Origin: Streptomyces atriruber
Lineage (GTDB): Bacteria; Actinomycetota; Actinomycetes; Streptomycetales; Streptomycetaceae
NCBI RefSeq assembly: GCF_001418325.1
Contig: NZ_LIPN01000107.1
Coordinates: forward strand, 1 to 55,705
Reading direction: 5' to 3'
Length of the DNA: 55,705 nt
The notes under the pieces were generated by a model that had not been told where the DNA came from, did no database searches, and saw only the letters and a list, made by a program, of their open reading frames with translations. A program made the position numbers and the translations under genes. Shown here in pieces: positions 45,650 to 54,067 of the stretch (positions within the stretch are counted from its first letter, which is position 1; each line of letters opens with the position of its first letter).

Positions 45650-46075
45650 ATGCCCCTCAGCGTCGAAGAACGCGAACTGTTCCTGGCCGAGCCGCACATC
45701 GGAGCGCTGGCCGTGGCCGCGGAGGACGGACGGGCGCCGCTCACGCTGCCGATCTGGTACCAGTACGCCCCGGGCGGCGAGCTCTGGGTGATGACGGGCA
45801 GTGACTCCAAGAAGGGTCGGCTGCTGGCCGCCGCGGGGCGGTTCTCGCTGATGGTCGACCGCGTGGAGCCGACCATCCGGTACGTCTCCGTGGAGGGTCC
45901 CGTGGTCCGTACCGAGGCGGCGACCATCGAGCAGCTGCGAGAGATCTCGACGCGCTATCTCTCACCTGAGAACGTCGAACCGTACGTGCAGTTCGCCTTC
46001 AAGGAGCACGGCGATCAGACCGTCTACTACCTGCGGCCCGAGCACTGGTACTCGGCGGACCTGGGAACCGTCTGA
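45650..46075 (+). CDS. PPOX-fold flavin/F420-binding protein
   Basis: A 141-aa split-barrel protein of the pyridoxamine 5'-phosphate oxidase-like superfamily. PLTLPIWYQYAPGGELWVMTGSDSKKGRLLAAAGRFSLMVDRVEP (about 30-75) is the typical core, with the S/K-rich cofactor phosphate loop. YVSVEGPVV and the C-terminal HWYSADLG are also typical. Actinobacterial members bind F420 or FMN and reduce small molecules. ATG 45650 follows GAAGGAG. It stands alone, divergent from the giant-protein operon. Confidence 0.88.
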   Translation: MPLSVEERELFLAEPHIGALAVAAEDGRAPLTLPIWYQYAPGGELWVMTGSDSKKGRLLAAAGRFSLMVDRVEPTIRYVSVEGPVVRTEAATIEQLREISTRYLSPENVEPYVQFAFKEHGDQTVYYLRPEHWYSADLGTV

Positions 46076-46102
46076 CCTGTCACGGCTCGATGGCCGCCCC
46101 GC

Positions 46103-46918
46103 TCACGGCTTGCGGGCGAGCCCGCCGTGCTCACCGATGGGCTCCGCGGCGGGAGCGTCGGCGTCCGGACGCCAGAAGGGGACCGAGACGACCCCGGGCT
46201 CCAGGAGCTCCAGCCCCTCGAAGAACGCTTCGATCTTGTCGACGGGGCGCAGGAAGTAGGGGACGGCACCGGTCTCGTTGTAGGCGTCCTGGGCCTGCTC
46301 GTACGCGGCGTCGATGCCGCGTGAGCCGTCGTTGATCGAGAGGTAGCTCCCGGAGGGCAGACCCTCCAGCAGCCGGGCGACGATCGTCCGCGCCTGGTCG
46401 TAGTCGGCGATGTGCCCCAGGATGTTGCTGAGGATCAGGGCGGTGGGACGTGTGAAGTCCAGCGTCTCCGCGGCGGCCTCGAGGATGCGGTCGGGGTCGG
46501 ACAGGTCGGCGTCGACATAGGCGGTCGCGCCCTCCGGTGTGGAGGTGAGCAGGGCGCGGGCGTGGGTGAGCACCATCGGGTCGTGGTCCACGTACACGAT
46601 CCGGGCCTGCGGGGCGAGCCGCTGGGCGACCTCGTGGGTGTTGTCCACGGTCGGCAGACCGGTCCCGATGTCCAGGAACTGGCGGATGCCCGCCTCGGTG
46701 ACCAGGTGCGTGATGTTGCGACGCAGGAAGGCTCGGCTGCTGCGGGCCACGGTGACGATGCCGGGGAAGACCGCGCTGTACGCGTCGCCTGCGGCCTCGT
46801 CGACGGGGTAGTTGTCCTTCCCTCCCAGCCAGTAGTTCCAGATCCGGGCCGAGTGCGGCACCGATGTGTCGATCTTCTGGTGTGCCGCCGGACCGGGCGT
46901 GGTGGCGTGGTCGGTCAT
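46103..46918 (-). CDS. SAM-dependent methyltransferase, DUF574 family
   Basis: A 271-aa protein of the DUF574 (methyltransf_19) family, expanded in Streptomyces. Characteristic are SARIWNYWLGGKDNYPVDEAAGD (23-45), FLDIGTGLPTVDNTHEVAQ (SAM motif I), VYVDHDPMVLTHARALL (acidic SAM-ribose residue) and LILSNILGHI. Targets of this family are largely unknown. ATG at 46918 has no strong ribosome site. It lies 27 bp from the convergent PPOX gene end. Confidence 0.92.
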   Translation of the reverse strand: MTDHATTPGPAAHQKIDTSVPHSARIWNYWLGGKDNYPVDEAAGDAYSAVFPGIVTVARSSRAFLRRNITHLVTEAGIRQFLDIGTGLPTVDNTHEVAQRLAPQARIVYVDHDPMVLTHARALLTSTPEGATAYVDADLSDPDRILEAAAETLDFTRPTALILSNILGHIADYDQARTIVARLLEGLPSGSYLSINDGSRGIDAAYEQAQDAYNETGAVPYFLRPVDKIEAFFEGLELLEPGVVSVPFWRPDADAPAAEPIGEHGGLARKP

Positions 46919-47154
46919 GGGTACCGTCCGTCTTTCAGCCGTAGCGTGGAATGTTCATCGCACAACCTACGTCGCAACAGCTGCGTTGCGCACACAAGTT
47001 CACGGCATCGATCTGCGTCGCTTCGCCGCGTGACGGTTCGCGGCACTGTTCCACGTCATGCCTGAAGCTCTCCGGGGCCGGGGCGGGCGCGAGTTCACCG
47101 GGTCCGGGAGGCCGACCGGGACCTGCGGCACCGGTCGGCGCACCGGCTCGGCGG

Positions 47155-47904
47155 TCAGCAGGCCATGTAAGCACCCCCGTTGACGTGCAGCACCTGGCCG
47201 GTGATGTGGCGTGCCCCGGGGGAGGCGAGGAAGGCGACGGTCTCCGCGATGTCGTCCGGTGAACCGGCGCGACCCGTCGAGGTGGCGGCCACGAGCTGTT
47301 CGCGCCGCTGGTCCGCGAGCCGGTCCCGGAAGAACTCGGTGTCCGCGATGTAGCCGGGCGCGACGACATTGGCGGTGATGCCGCGGGGGCCGAGTGCACG
47401 GGCCAGGTCGAGGTTCCAGCAGGTGAGCCCGGCCTTGGAGGCGCCGTAGGCCCCTGCGCCGGACCCCTGCGCGGCGGCGATCGACCCGATGTGGACGACC
47501 GCCCCGCCGTCCGCGAGCCGTCCGTCCAGCGCCCTGGTGGTCAGCGCGGCGCTGACGAGGTTCGCGTCCAGGTTGTCGCGGAAGGCCTGCGCGTACGCGA
47601 CCAGGTCGGCCTCTTCGCCGACCGTGAGGCCCGCCTTGCTCTCGGCGTCGAAGTCGGTGTTCCCACCGGCATTGTTGACGAGGACGTCGACCTGGTCCGG
47701 AAGCGTGGCGAGGAGAGCGGTCAGCGCTTCGGGCCGGGTGTGGTCGCACACCACACCGCGTACGCCGGTCTCTGAGGCCAGTCGGTCGAGGGGTTCGGGG
47801 CGGCGGCCGGTCACGAACACGGAGTCGCCCTGCTTCGCGAAGAGACGGGCGGCCGCGCGGCCGATGCCGGTGCCGCCGCCGGTGATCAGGATGGTGCGTG
47901 TCAT
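47155..47904 (-). CDS. Short-chain dehydrogenase/reductase
   Basis: A 249-aa classical SDR. The cofactor loop is TGGGTGIG (8-15), followed by RRPEP after the second strand, suggesting NADP(H). NNAG is at 77-80, and the catalytic residues are Ser141, Tyr153 and Lys157. The C-terminus HITGQVLHVNGGAYMAC is typical of FabG-like enzymes. ATG 47904 is chosen because the open frame upstream runs antisense to marR. It is divergent from that marR gene across a palindromic site and is probably its target. Confidence 0.92.
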   Translation of the reverse strand: MTRTILITGGGTGIGRAAARLFAKQGDSVFVTGRRPEPLDRLASETGVRGVVCDHTRPEALTALLATLPDQVDVLVNNAGGNTDFDAESKAGLTVGEEADLVAYAQAFRDNLDANLVSAALTTRALDGRLADGGAVVHIGSIAAAQGSGAGAYGASKAGLTCWNLDLARALGPRGITANVVAPGYIADTEFFRDRLADQRREQLVAATSTGRAGSPDDIAETVAFLASPGARHITGQVLHVNGGAYMAC

Positions 47905-47931
47905 AAGCTGAGCTCCGAACATCCGTTGAGG

Positions 47932-47943
47932 TCTAAATTTAGA
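47932..47943. promoter_or_regulatory. Palindrome in the SDR/marR intergenic region
   Basis: TCTAAATTTAGA is a perfect 12-bp palindrome in AT-rich surroundings, between the SDR start (47904) and the marR start (47983). The half-site-like GCTAAACGT follows at once. Likely MarR operator. Confidence 0.55.
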
Positions 47944-47982
47944 GCTAAACGTAAACGTACCACTGAGGATGAGGAGCGTGAC

Positions 47983-48564
47983 ATGGTCAAGGCCGATCGG
48001 GCCGGTGAAGGTTCCGACGCGGCGGGGACCGCCGCGTACACCGCACGGGACATCGCCACCGCCTGGGAGCGCGAGCGCCCCGGCACACCCGCCACGTCGA
48101 TCGGCATCGTCACGCCGATCTGGCAGCTGGCCAAGCTCTTCGGCGACGACCGGCGACGGGTGCTCGCCCGGGCCGGAGTGGACACCGCGACCCTCGACCT
48201 GCTGAGCGTGTTGCGCCGCAGCGGGAAGCCCTACACCCTGACCACCCGCGAACTCGGCCGCCTCTCCATGGTCACGGCGGGCGCCGTCTCGCAGCGCGTG
48301 GCCCGCGCCGAACGCGAAGGCCTGGTCACCCGCCGCCCCGGCGAGGGCAGGCCCCGTACGGTCGAGGTCACCCTGACCGCAGCGGGCCACGCGCTCGTGG
48401 AGGCGACGGTGGACCAAGTGCTGGGCAGGGAAGCCGACTTGATCAGTGGCCTCACCGCCGACCAGCAGGCCAGGCTCACCGAACTCCTCGGCGTCCTCCT
48501 TGAAGACGTCCAGCGAAGTCTCGGGGACGAGCGGATCACCCAGGTGGGCCTGGACCAGATCTGA
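47983..48564 (+). CDS. MarR-family transcriptional regulator
   Basis: A 193-aa regulator. An unusually long N-terminus (about 60 residues, Ala/Arg/Glu-rich) precedes the winged helix. LTTRELGRLSMVTAGAVSQRVARAEREGLVTRRPGEGRPRTVEVTLTAAGHALV holds the recognition helix and wing. ATG at 47983 follows GAGGAGCGTGAC; an in-frame ATG at 47926 would put the palindrome-flanking sequence inside the gene and has no ribosome site. It diverges from the SDR gene and probably represses it. Confidence 0.9.
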   Translation: MVKADRAGEGSDAAGTAAYTARDIATAWERERPGTPATSIGIVTPIWQLAKLFGDDRRRVLARAGVDTATLDLLSVLRRSGKPYTLTTRELGRLSMVTAGAVSQRVARAEREGLVTRRPGEGRPRTVEVTLTAAGHALVEATVDQVLGREADLISGLTADQQARLTELLGVLLEDVQRSLGDERITQVGLDQI

Positions 48565-49124
48565 GAGCTTGTCCTCGAACCTCGCGGCCTCCACCGTGCG
48601 GTGGGATTCATCGGGTGCATTGTGGTCATCAGAGGCACCGGTGCAACGGCGTATTCAACCGGCGCCAGTTCTCGGTGGAGCCGACCTGATGGTGACGCCC
48701 TGGTCTGACCGTTCGGCACCGCCCGCACCCGCTTACCCCTCCTGGCCATCACCGGTGTCCGCTGGTGGGCTGGCGGTGCCTGCGTGGTGATGTGGGCGCC
48801 GAGGTTCTGTCTGCCGAAACACCCGGTCAACCAGGATGACTGAACCACCTCCCGCGGCGGCGCCTCCTGCACCCCAGTCGCCGCCGCTCCTGGCATGCTT
48901 GCGTTCCAGGGCCGAGCATCGCCACCTGCCGACGGACACAAAGCGTCACAATCCCCAGGCTTGAGCACGGCTTGTCACCGGTGAGAGCGACCGAGCCTTG
49001 CGAGATCGCCGCCCGATGACTCCGGCGGCTCACCGGCCAGCGAGTTGACACCGGATCACGCACACACAGTCCCGCTTTGAGGCCGGGTCGCCGGGGGGAT
49101 TCCCCCCGGCGACCCGACTTCAGG
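48565..49124. other. Non-coding stretch, no gene supported
   Basis: 560 bp between marR and the DUF6192-like pseudogene. Frames here are short, Arg/Pro/Ala-rich and lack ribosome sites. The only clear element is the hairpin at 49085-49115. It may be eroded gene sequence, but I recognise no family. Confidence 0.5.
49085..49115. terminator. Strong hairpin terminator
   Basis: Perfect inverted repeat with 15-bp arms (49085-49099 and 49101-49115), extremely GC-rich, 9 bp past the stop of the minus-strand DUF6192-like pseudogene. Probably the original terminator of that gene. Confidence 0.75.
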
Positions 49125-49771
49125 TCAGTAGGGCGCCCATGCCTCGGAAGGAAGGAAGCTCACCGGCGCGTCCATGGCGCCTGTGGGGAGGAACCCCGGT
49201 CGGGTGAGCAGGCGGTCACCTGCCCGCTGGACGCCGATCACCACGCCTAGGCTCCGTGATCCGGGTTCACCGAGGTTCGCATAAAACAGCTCGGAGAAGG
49301 GCTCGCGGGTCCCGGCACGGTCGACGATCCACTGCTCGAGCTCCGAGGGCGTCCGGCCGACCAGCGCGACGCCATCCGCGTAGATCTGAGGTCCCTTGGT
49401 GGTGTCGTCGCGCATCGTCGAGCGGGCCACCGCCGGACGGCGCGGCAGGTCACGGGTGACTTCCTGGGCGGTGTCGTCATCGCGGCTCAGCTCGGTGACC
49501 ACCCGCTTCCTCTCGGCCGGGGTGACGTGCTCGCTCACCTTGGGCCGCTTCAGCAAGTCGGTGGCGACCTGGGCGGCGACTTCATCATCCCGGGTCAGAT
49601 CGCCGACCGCTGCGACCTTCTCATCCAGCGTGACGGCTCGATCTCCAACGCCATGTCGCCCATGGTGAACTGGGCGCGGGCGACCTGGGCGATCAGTTCC
49701 TTGGCCTGCGCGACGAGCTGTTCGTAACGCTGCCGGGTGACGTTCCCGACCCGGTCCTTCACCTCGGTCAT
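49125..49771 (-). pseudogene. DUF6192-like gene with internal deletion and frameshift
   Basis: From ATG 49771 the product starts MTEVKDRVGNVTRQRYEQLVAQAKELIAQ and reaches FTMGDMALEIEP, the start of the Streptomyces DUF6192-type family. The frame then leaves the family sequence. One frame over, from about 49640, it continues VTLDEKVAAVGDLTRDDEVAAQVATDLLKRP, a segment that in relatives lies about 100 residues further on. So an internal deletion with frameshift has broken the gene. The rest (QIYADGVALVGRTPSELEQW ... SEAWAPY) is open to 49125 and unlike the family end I remember, so a fusion with another gene is possible. Confidence 0.6.
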
Positions 49772-50482
49772 GACGACCACCGCTCTCACGGGGCCCGGCC
49801 CGGCCACTCAGGGCGCGATCGGTCACAGGGGCGCCGGCCCCGGTCGCCCACCACCCTCGCGCGGGCCCCGCCCCCGGCGCAGACAGAGCGCGAGCCGGGA
49901 GCATCGGAGGAACCCATCTAAATACCCCAACTCCCTTGCGAAGCAGGGGGTGTTTAAGGTTCAGGCGAGGTGTTCGCCTACGGTGTTTCCGCAACACCAA
50001 AACGCGACGCCCGCCGCTGTCGGCAGGCCCGCACCCGGCACCGGCAACGGATCACCGCACTCCCGGCAATACCGCCGGGTCGTCCCGCCAGCCCCCACAC
50101 AGCAGATCATCCAGCCGCCCCTGCCTCACGGCCAGAGTTCAAAGACAACCACTGGGACCATGCCCCTGGGGGAATGCTCGGCCTGTTCGACCGAGTGACG
50201 ACAGGGGGGAACCCCGAACCCGCCCTCACTGCCCGGATCTGCACGTGGTGATGTGCTGTGCAAGGTGCACTGTCACCTGTACGCGGTGCTGAGCTGCACT
50301 GTCATCGGGGAGTCGAACCCCCGCGTTGCTCTTCACGCGCCAGGAGTGGGCCGGAATCCGCCGGCCCGCGGTGTGTGCACGCCTCCGGAACAGCTACCTG
50401 CTCCCCATCGTCGGCCTCTACATCCCTACATCTTGTATCCCTGAACCCTTACATCATTGCGGGACTGCCGCGCCGAACCGGC
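49772..50482. other. Gene-poor stretch with tRNA T-arm-like motif
   Basis: 711 bp with no supported gene and visibly lower GC than the flanks. On the minus strand near 50306-50323 it reads GGGGGTTCGACTCCCCG, the loop and most of the stem of a tRNA T-arm, but no D-arm, anticodon arm or matching acceptor strand follows upstream. The 9-mer GCACTGTCA occurs twice about 33 bp apart (near 50268 and 50296). This may be an old attachment site or simple chance. Confidence 0.4.
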
Positions 50483-50953
50483 TCAGTCCAGCAGGTCGAC
50501 CTCCCAGTTCGCCCGCTGGATCCGTACGTCGATCTCGCGGATGTCCCGGGCGAGCGCGTCCGCCTGGCCGCGCAGCTCCGCGACGGGCAGGGCGGAGAGC
50601 ATCATCAGCTCGGACCGCAGCTGCCGCCCGTACCCCCGCTCGCCCGTGCCCGCCGCGGCGTCCGCGGCCGCGGTGACGACGGAGTGGCGCAGCCGCAGCA
50701 CGTCCCGGCGCGCGAGCGCGTCCGTGAGCGTGCCGTCTTCGCCCAGGTCCACGGTGGCGTTGGTCCGGTTGATCCGTCGGATCAGAGACTCCAAGGAGTC
50801 GAGCACCTCGGCGGTGTCGGCCAACAGCTGGGCCGCGTCCTCCGGGGGTGTCTCGCCTTCCTGATGACGCGCACTGCTGATGACGCGCGCCCGCAACTGC
50901 TCGACGCGGCGCGTCGCCTCCGCACGTTCTGCGAGTGCCTCGGCAAGTTTCAC
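50483..50953 (-). CDS. DIP1984-like family protein
   Basis: A 156-aa helical, coiled-coil-like protein: MKLAEALAERAEATRRVEQLRARV, LRLRHSVVTAAADAAAGTGERGYGRQLRSELMMLSALPVAELRGQADALARDIREIDVRIQRANWEVDLLD in outline. This matches the DIP1984/septicolysin-like family found across actinobacteria and firmicutes, whose function is unknown. It is complete in length. It is preceded by a 67-bp gap from the kinase-like gene on the same strand. Confidence 0.85.
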   Translation of the reverse strand: MKLAEALAERAEATRRVEQLRARVISSARHQEGETPPEDAAQLLADTAEVLDSLESLIRRINRTNATVDLGEDGTLTDALARRDVLRLRHSVVTAAADAAAGTGERGYGRQLRSELMMLSALPVAELRGQADALARDIREIDVRIQRANWEVDLLD

Positions 50954-51020
50954 TCAGGTTCCCCCGTCCCCTGTCTCTGAGCCCTCTGAGCTCGAACGAG
51001 TATCGGGGATGATCACCCAC

Positions 51021-52184
51021 CTACGCATCGGATTTATGCCCCAGGATCCGATGAACCGCCTCGCGCGGGTACGGGATGTCCCGGCTCTCCCGCAGCAGCC
51101 TGCCGTAGAACTCCGTCACCACCGCGGCGAGCGGCGCGTACCGGGCGAGGATCGCTCGCGCCTCCGCCGGACCGGCCGGGGGAGGGGCTCCGTCGGCGCA
51201 CGCGCGTATGAGCGCCTCCCGTTCCGCCCTGTCGTATCCGTAGAGCGCGCTGATCAGCGTATTCACCAGATAGCTGAGGGCATACGCATGGTCGTACGTC
51301 CGGTGCCTGTCGAGGAAGTCGGATTCCTCGGGCGACAGGTCGAACCGGGAGGAGAGGGCGAGGCCGAAGTCGGAGAAGTACAGGCGGCGGCCGTCCGTCA
51401 GGATGTTCTGGAAGTGGGCGTCGAAGTGCAGGAGCCCGCGGTCGTTCATGAAGGAGGTGCCGGTGATCAGCTCCTTCTCGACCAGACGGCAGGCCCGGTC
51501 GGCGGCCCGTCCACCGATGCGCATCTGCTCGGTGAGCCACTCGTGCAGAGTCTGAGGAAAGTACTCCAGGAACAGCACGAGGCTTGCCGGTGCCTGCTTG
51601 AGGGCCTCGATGCGGTGGCGTATCGCTGACCCGCCTCCCCAGTAGGTCACGGCCCGCTCCACGTCGGCGAGTTCGTGTTCGTCCGGGAGGCCCTGGACTG
51701 TGCTGGATGCGCCGGATGCGCCAGTTGCAGCGGTTGCAGTGGCTGGGGCGGACAGAACGCGCCAGTGATACATCAACGGGAACGCGTGGTGCTGCCCCGT
51801 GAGCACCCAGTTCGTGGTCATCGTGTGCGCGGCCACCTCCCGCCACACGCCGAAGCCCGGACTGCCGACGCCGTACTGGCAGAAGGCGGGCAGGTCGAAG
51901 ACGTTCGCGGTGGACCGGACGTGCTCCGGCCGAAGTTCCCTCTCGGTGACGGGCACTCGCTTGGCGAAGACCGGCACACCGGCGACCCCCAGCAGGGCCG
52001 ACCTGCCACCGATGCCCACGCCGAGCGGAGCGGCGGAGTCGACGAGGCGGTGCAGCTGCTGGTCACTGAGAAGGCTCAGGGCCGTGGAAGCGTCGCTGTG
52101 AGCGGCGAGGCGCTCCCCTGAGCGCGGGTCCGAGTCCGAGTCCGGGCCTGTGCCCGGGCCGGAGCTCGCACCCCGCTCTCGCAC
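51021..52184 (-). CDS. Protein kinase-like (APH/kinase fold) protein
   Basis: A 387-aa protein with an atypical kinase core. Lys75 in VPVFAKRVPV is the nucleotide lysine, the catalytic loop is HFDAHFQN (253-260), and the metal motif is SDFG (271-274). The loop order H-x-D-x-x-x-x-N fits both aminoglycoside-phosphotransferase-like and eukaryotic-like kinases. The N-terminus (1-30) is Ser/Asp/Gly low complexity. The upstream gene ends 7 bp before its start, so the two are probably one transcript. Substrate unknown; the partner protein is the natural candidate. Confidence 0.8.
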   Translation of the reverse strand: MRERGASSGPGTGPDSDSDPRSGERLAAHSDASTALSLLSDQQLHRLVDSAAPLGVGIGGRSALLGVAGVPVFAKRVPVTERELRPEHVRSTANVFDLPAFCQYGVGSPGFGVWREVAAHTMTTNWVLTGQHHAFPLMYHWRVLSAPATATAATGASGASSTVQGLPDEHELADVERAVTYWGGGSAIRHRIEALKQAPASLVLFLEYFPQTLHEWLTEQMRIGGRAADRACRLVEKELITGTSFMNDRGLLHFDAHFQNILTDGRRLYFSDFGLALSSRFDLSPEESDFLDRHRTYDHAYALSYLVNTLISALYGYDRAEREALIRACADGAPPPAGPAEARAILARYAPLAAVVTEFYGRLLRESRDIPYPREAVHRILGHKSDA

Positions 52185-52191
52185 CCGCCGC

Positions 52192-53346
52192 CTACTTCTT
52201 CGGTTCCCGGAAGCGTCCGAACGCCTTGGTGAAGGCGTTCAGCGGCGAGCCGCCGTCCGCCTTGGCCTGCCCTGACGCGGTCGGCACGGACGTACCGTCT
52301 CCGCCGGACACCTCCGCCAACGCTGCCTGCGCTGCATCCGCCGCCTCGCGGTACAGGTCGCGCGAAGTCGTCATGGCGTCGAGAGCCTCGGCGTACTTGG
52401 TGACCATGTCCTGGGCGTGAGTCAGCTCCTCCTCAGGGGTGAGCAGGTGCCAGCCCTGGCGCAGCCGTGTGAGAGCCTGCTCGGCCTCGGCCGACAGGGG
52501 GCGGGGGAGCGCGGCGAACTCTGCGACCCTGTTGAGGAGTTCGGTTGGCTCCGAGCCGTCCAGGAAGACCGAGCGCACCGTGAAGCGGTCCGCGTCGTAC
52601 TCCGGGCTCTGCGGTGCCGTGGGCAGTACGACGGCGCCACCGCGGGGCATCCGCACGCTCAGTTCGCGCTTCATGGCGAAGTCGGCGATCTGCGCCTGCT
52701 CCGGCGTGCCCCGGTGCTCGACCACCTGGTGGCGCAGGCTGCGCGGCAGGAACGTCGAGATCGGCTGCTGCCCCTTCGCGTCCGGCGTCATCGCCTCGTG
52801 CACCACGACGTGGATGTACCAGCTCTGCCGGGTGCAGTCCCGCAGCAGGTGCCGCAGTTCGTCGTCGTCCTTCGGCAGGTGGTTGGTCGATCGCAGGCGC
52901 AGGTCGGACGTCGCGTCGTGGTCCCAGGGGACCTGGTCGCTGTCGGGCCAGAACATGGTGGCGGGGGAGGGCCAGTGCGCGTCCCACACCTGCTCCGCCT
53001 CGGCGGCGAGGACCCAGGCGACGCCCTCGCCGTCCTTGCGCCGGTTCTCGGAGTCGTACGTGGTCAGCTGGGCGCGCACCGTGACGTCGTCGGTCACGTG
53101 CCAGCGGGCCTCGAAGATCCGCCGGGCGGACGGGCCCGGGTCGGCGGACTCGTCGCGCGGATGCAGAACGGTGGAACGGGCCGCCTCTTTCGGATCGAGG
53201 TCCAGGAAGTCGTCGAGCACCCCGGCCGCCTTGAGGGCGATCAGGTTGCGACGGACGTCCTGCTCGGGCTCAGGCCCGAGGTGGCGCCCGCGCCCCAGCC
53301 ACGCGGTGTCGGGGACGGTGGTCGAGGAGGTGCTGTTCTTGGCCAT
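52192..53346 (-). CDS. Conserved hypothetical protein, partner of kinase-like gene
   Basis: A 384-aa soluble protein without signal peptide or membrane segment, and unrecognised. The middle is mixed with many Trp (AHWPSPATMFWPDSDQVPWDHD), then a helical part (LTHAQDMVTKYAEALDAMTTSRDLYREAADAAQAALAE, about 305-342), and a basic C-terminus ending FTKAFGRFREPKK. It lies directly upstream of the kinase-like gene (7-bp gap) on the same strand. Serine/threonine-rich ends make it a plausible substrate or adaptor, but this is inference. ATG 53346 begins MAKNSTSSTTVPDTAWLGRG. Confidence 0.75.
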   Translation of the reverse strand: MAKNSTSSTTVPDTAWLGRGRHLGPEPEQDVRRNLIALKAAGVLDDFLDLDPKEAARSTVLHPRDESADPGPSARRIFEARWHVTDDVTVRAQLTTYDSENRRKDGEGVAWVLAAEAEQVWDAHWPSPATMFWPDSDQVPWDHDATSDLRLRSTNHLPKDDDELRHLLRDCTRQSWYIHVVVHEAMTPDAKGQQPISTFLPRSLRHQVVEHRGTPEQAQIADFAMKRELSVRMPRGGAVVLPTAPQSPEYDADRFTVRSVFLDGSEPTELLNRVAEFAALPRPLSAEAEQALTRLRQGWHLLTPEEELTHAQDMVTKYAEALDAMTTSRDLYREAADAAQAALAEVSGGDGTSVPTASGQAKADGGSPLNAFTKAFGRFREPKK

Positions 53347-53550
53347 GGAATCGTTCTGTAGGTGATCGGGGCCCGACCAGTATGGTCCGGGATCCTGTCG
53401 ATGGAAGAGGGGGGCTGGGTGCTATGCCCTGTTTCGGGTGCTGTCGTTCGACTTCTACGGCCCCACAACGAGTGACGGCCGCGGCTCCGTGACGGGTGAA
53501 GACTGAATCGGCGCCTACCCGCCTCGGGGGCTCTGTAACGGCTCAATAGA

Positions 53551-54003
53551 TCAGGAAGGCGAGGGAGCGGCGGGAGCGGGAGCAGGAGCGACTGGAGCCG
53601 TCGCGGCCGTAGGAGACGCGGCTGCTGCCATGGCAGCCCGATCGGACTCACTGCGCAGGACGCAGAACTCGTTGCCCTCGGGGTCCGCGAGCACGGCCCA
53701 CCCCGCGCCGTCGGGTTCCCGGCGGTCGACGACCAGGGTGGCGCCGAGGCCCAGGAGCCGTTCGACCTCCGCCTCGCGCGACGTCTCCGGGCGCAGGCAC
53801 AGGTGGAGCCTGTTCTTCGACGCCTTGGGCTCGGCCACCTGATTGAAGTGCAGGAGCGGCCCCGCCGGCAGCATCACCTGCGTCTCCTTGTCGCCGGGCC
53901 TGTCCGCCGGATGCAACGGACGACCGGTCACCTCGCTCCAAAAACGGGCCAGTTCATAGGCGTTGGCGCAATCGACCGCCACGTTCTGCAATACCGAGAC
54001 CAT
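53551..54003 (-). CDS. VOC-family protein with Pro/Ala-rich tail
   Basis: A 150-aa VOC-fold protein. MVSVLQNVAVDCANAYELARFWSEVTGRPLHP is a typical start, with LHFNQVAEPKASKNRLHLCLRP and WAVLADPEGNEFCVLRSE as the second module and end. The last 28 residues are Ala/Pro/Ser-rich and extend beyond the usual fold end. ATG 54003 fits homology; ATG 54027 is an alternative 8 codons upstream. It is divergent from the ComB-like gene with only 64 bp between starts. Confidence 0.82.
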   Translation of the reverse strand: MVSVLQNVAVDCANAYELARFWSEVTGRPLHPADRPGDKETQVMLPAGPLLHFNQVAEPKASKNRLHLCLRPETSREAEVERLLGLGATLVVDRREPDGAGWAVLADPEGNEFCVLRSESDRAAMAAAASPTAATAPVAPAPAPAAPSPS

Positions 54004-54067
54004 CGGCCGAGCCTGCATCAGCTCCATGGGACGTGGCAAGGCGGCACGACTGGCACGATCGTCGGTC

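Noticed and set aside
48565..49080. Transposase or other gene remnant
   Set aside because: No frame gives a segment I can match to a family; short Arg/Pro-rich frames are typical of GC-rich non-coding DNA.
50260..50400. A complete tRNA gene
   Set aside because: Only the T-arm part is recognisable; no D-arm, anticodon arm or pairing acceptor strand.
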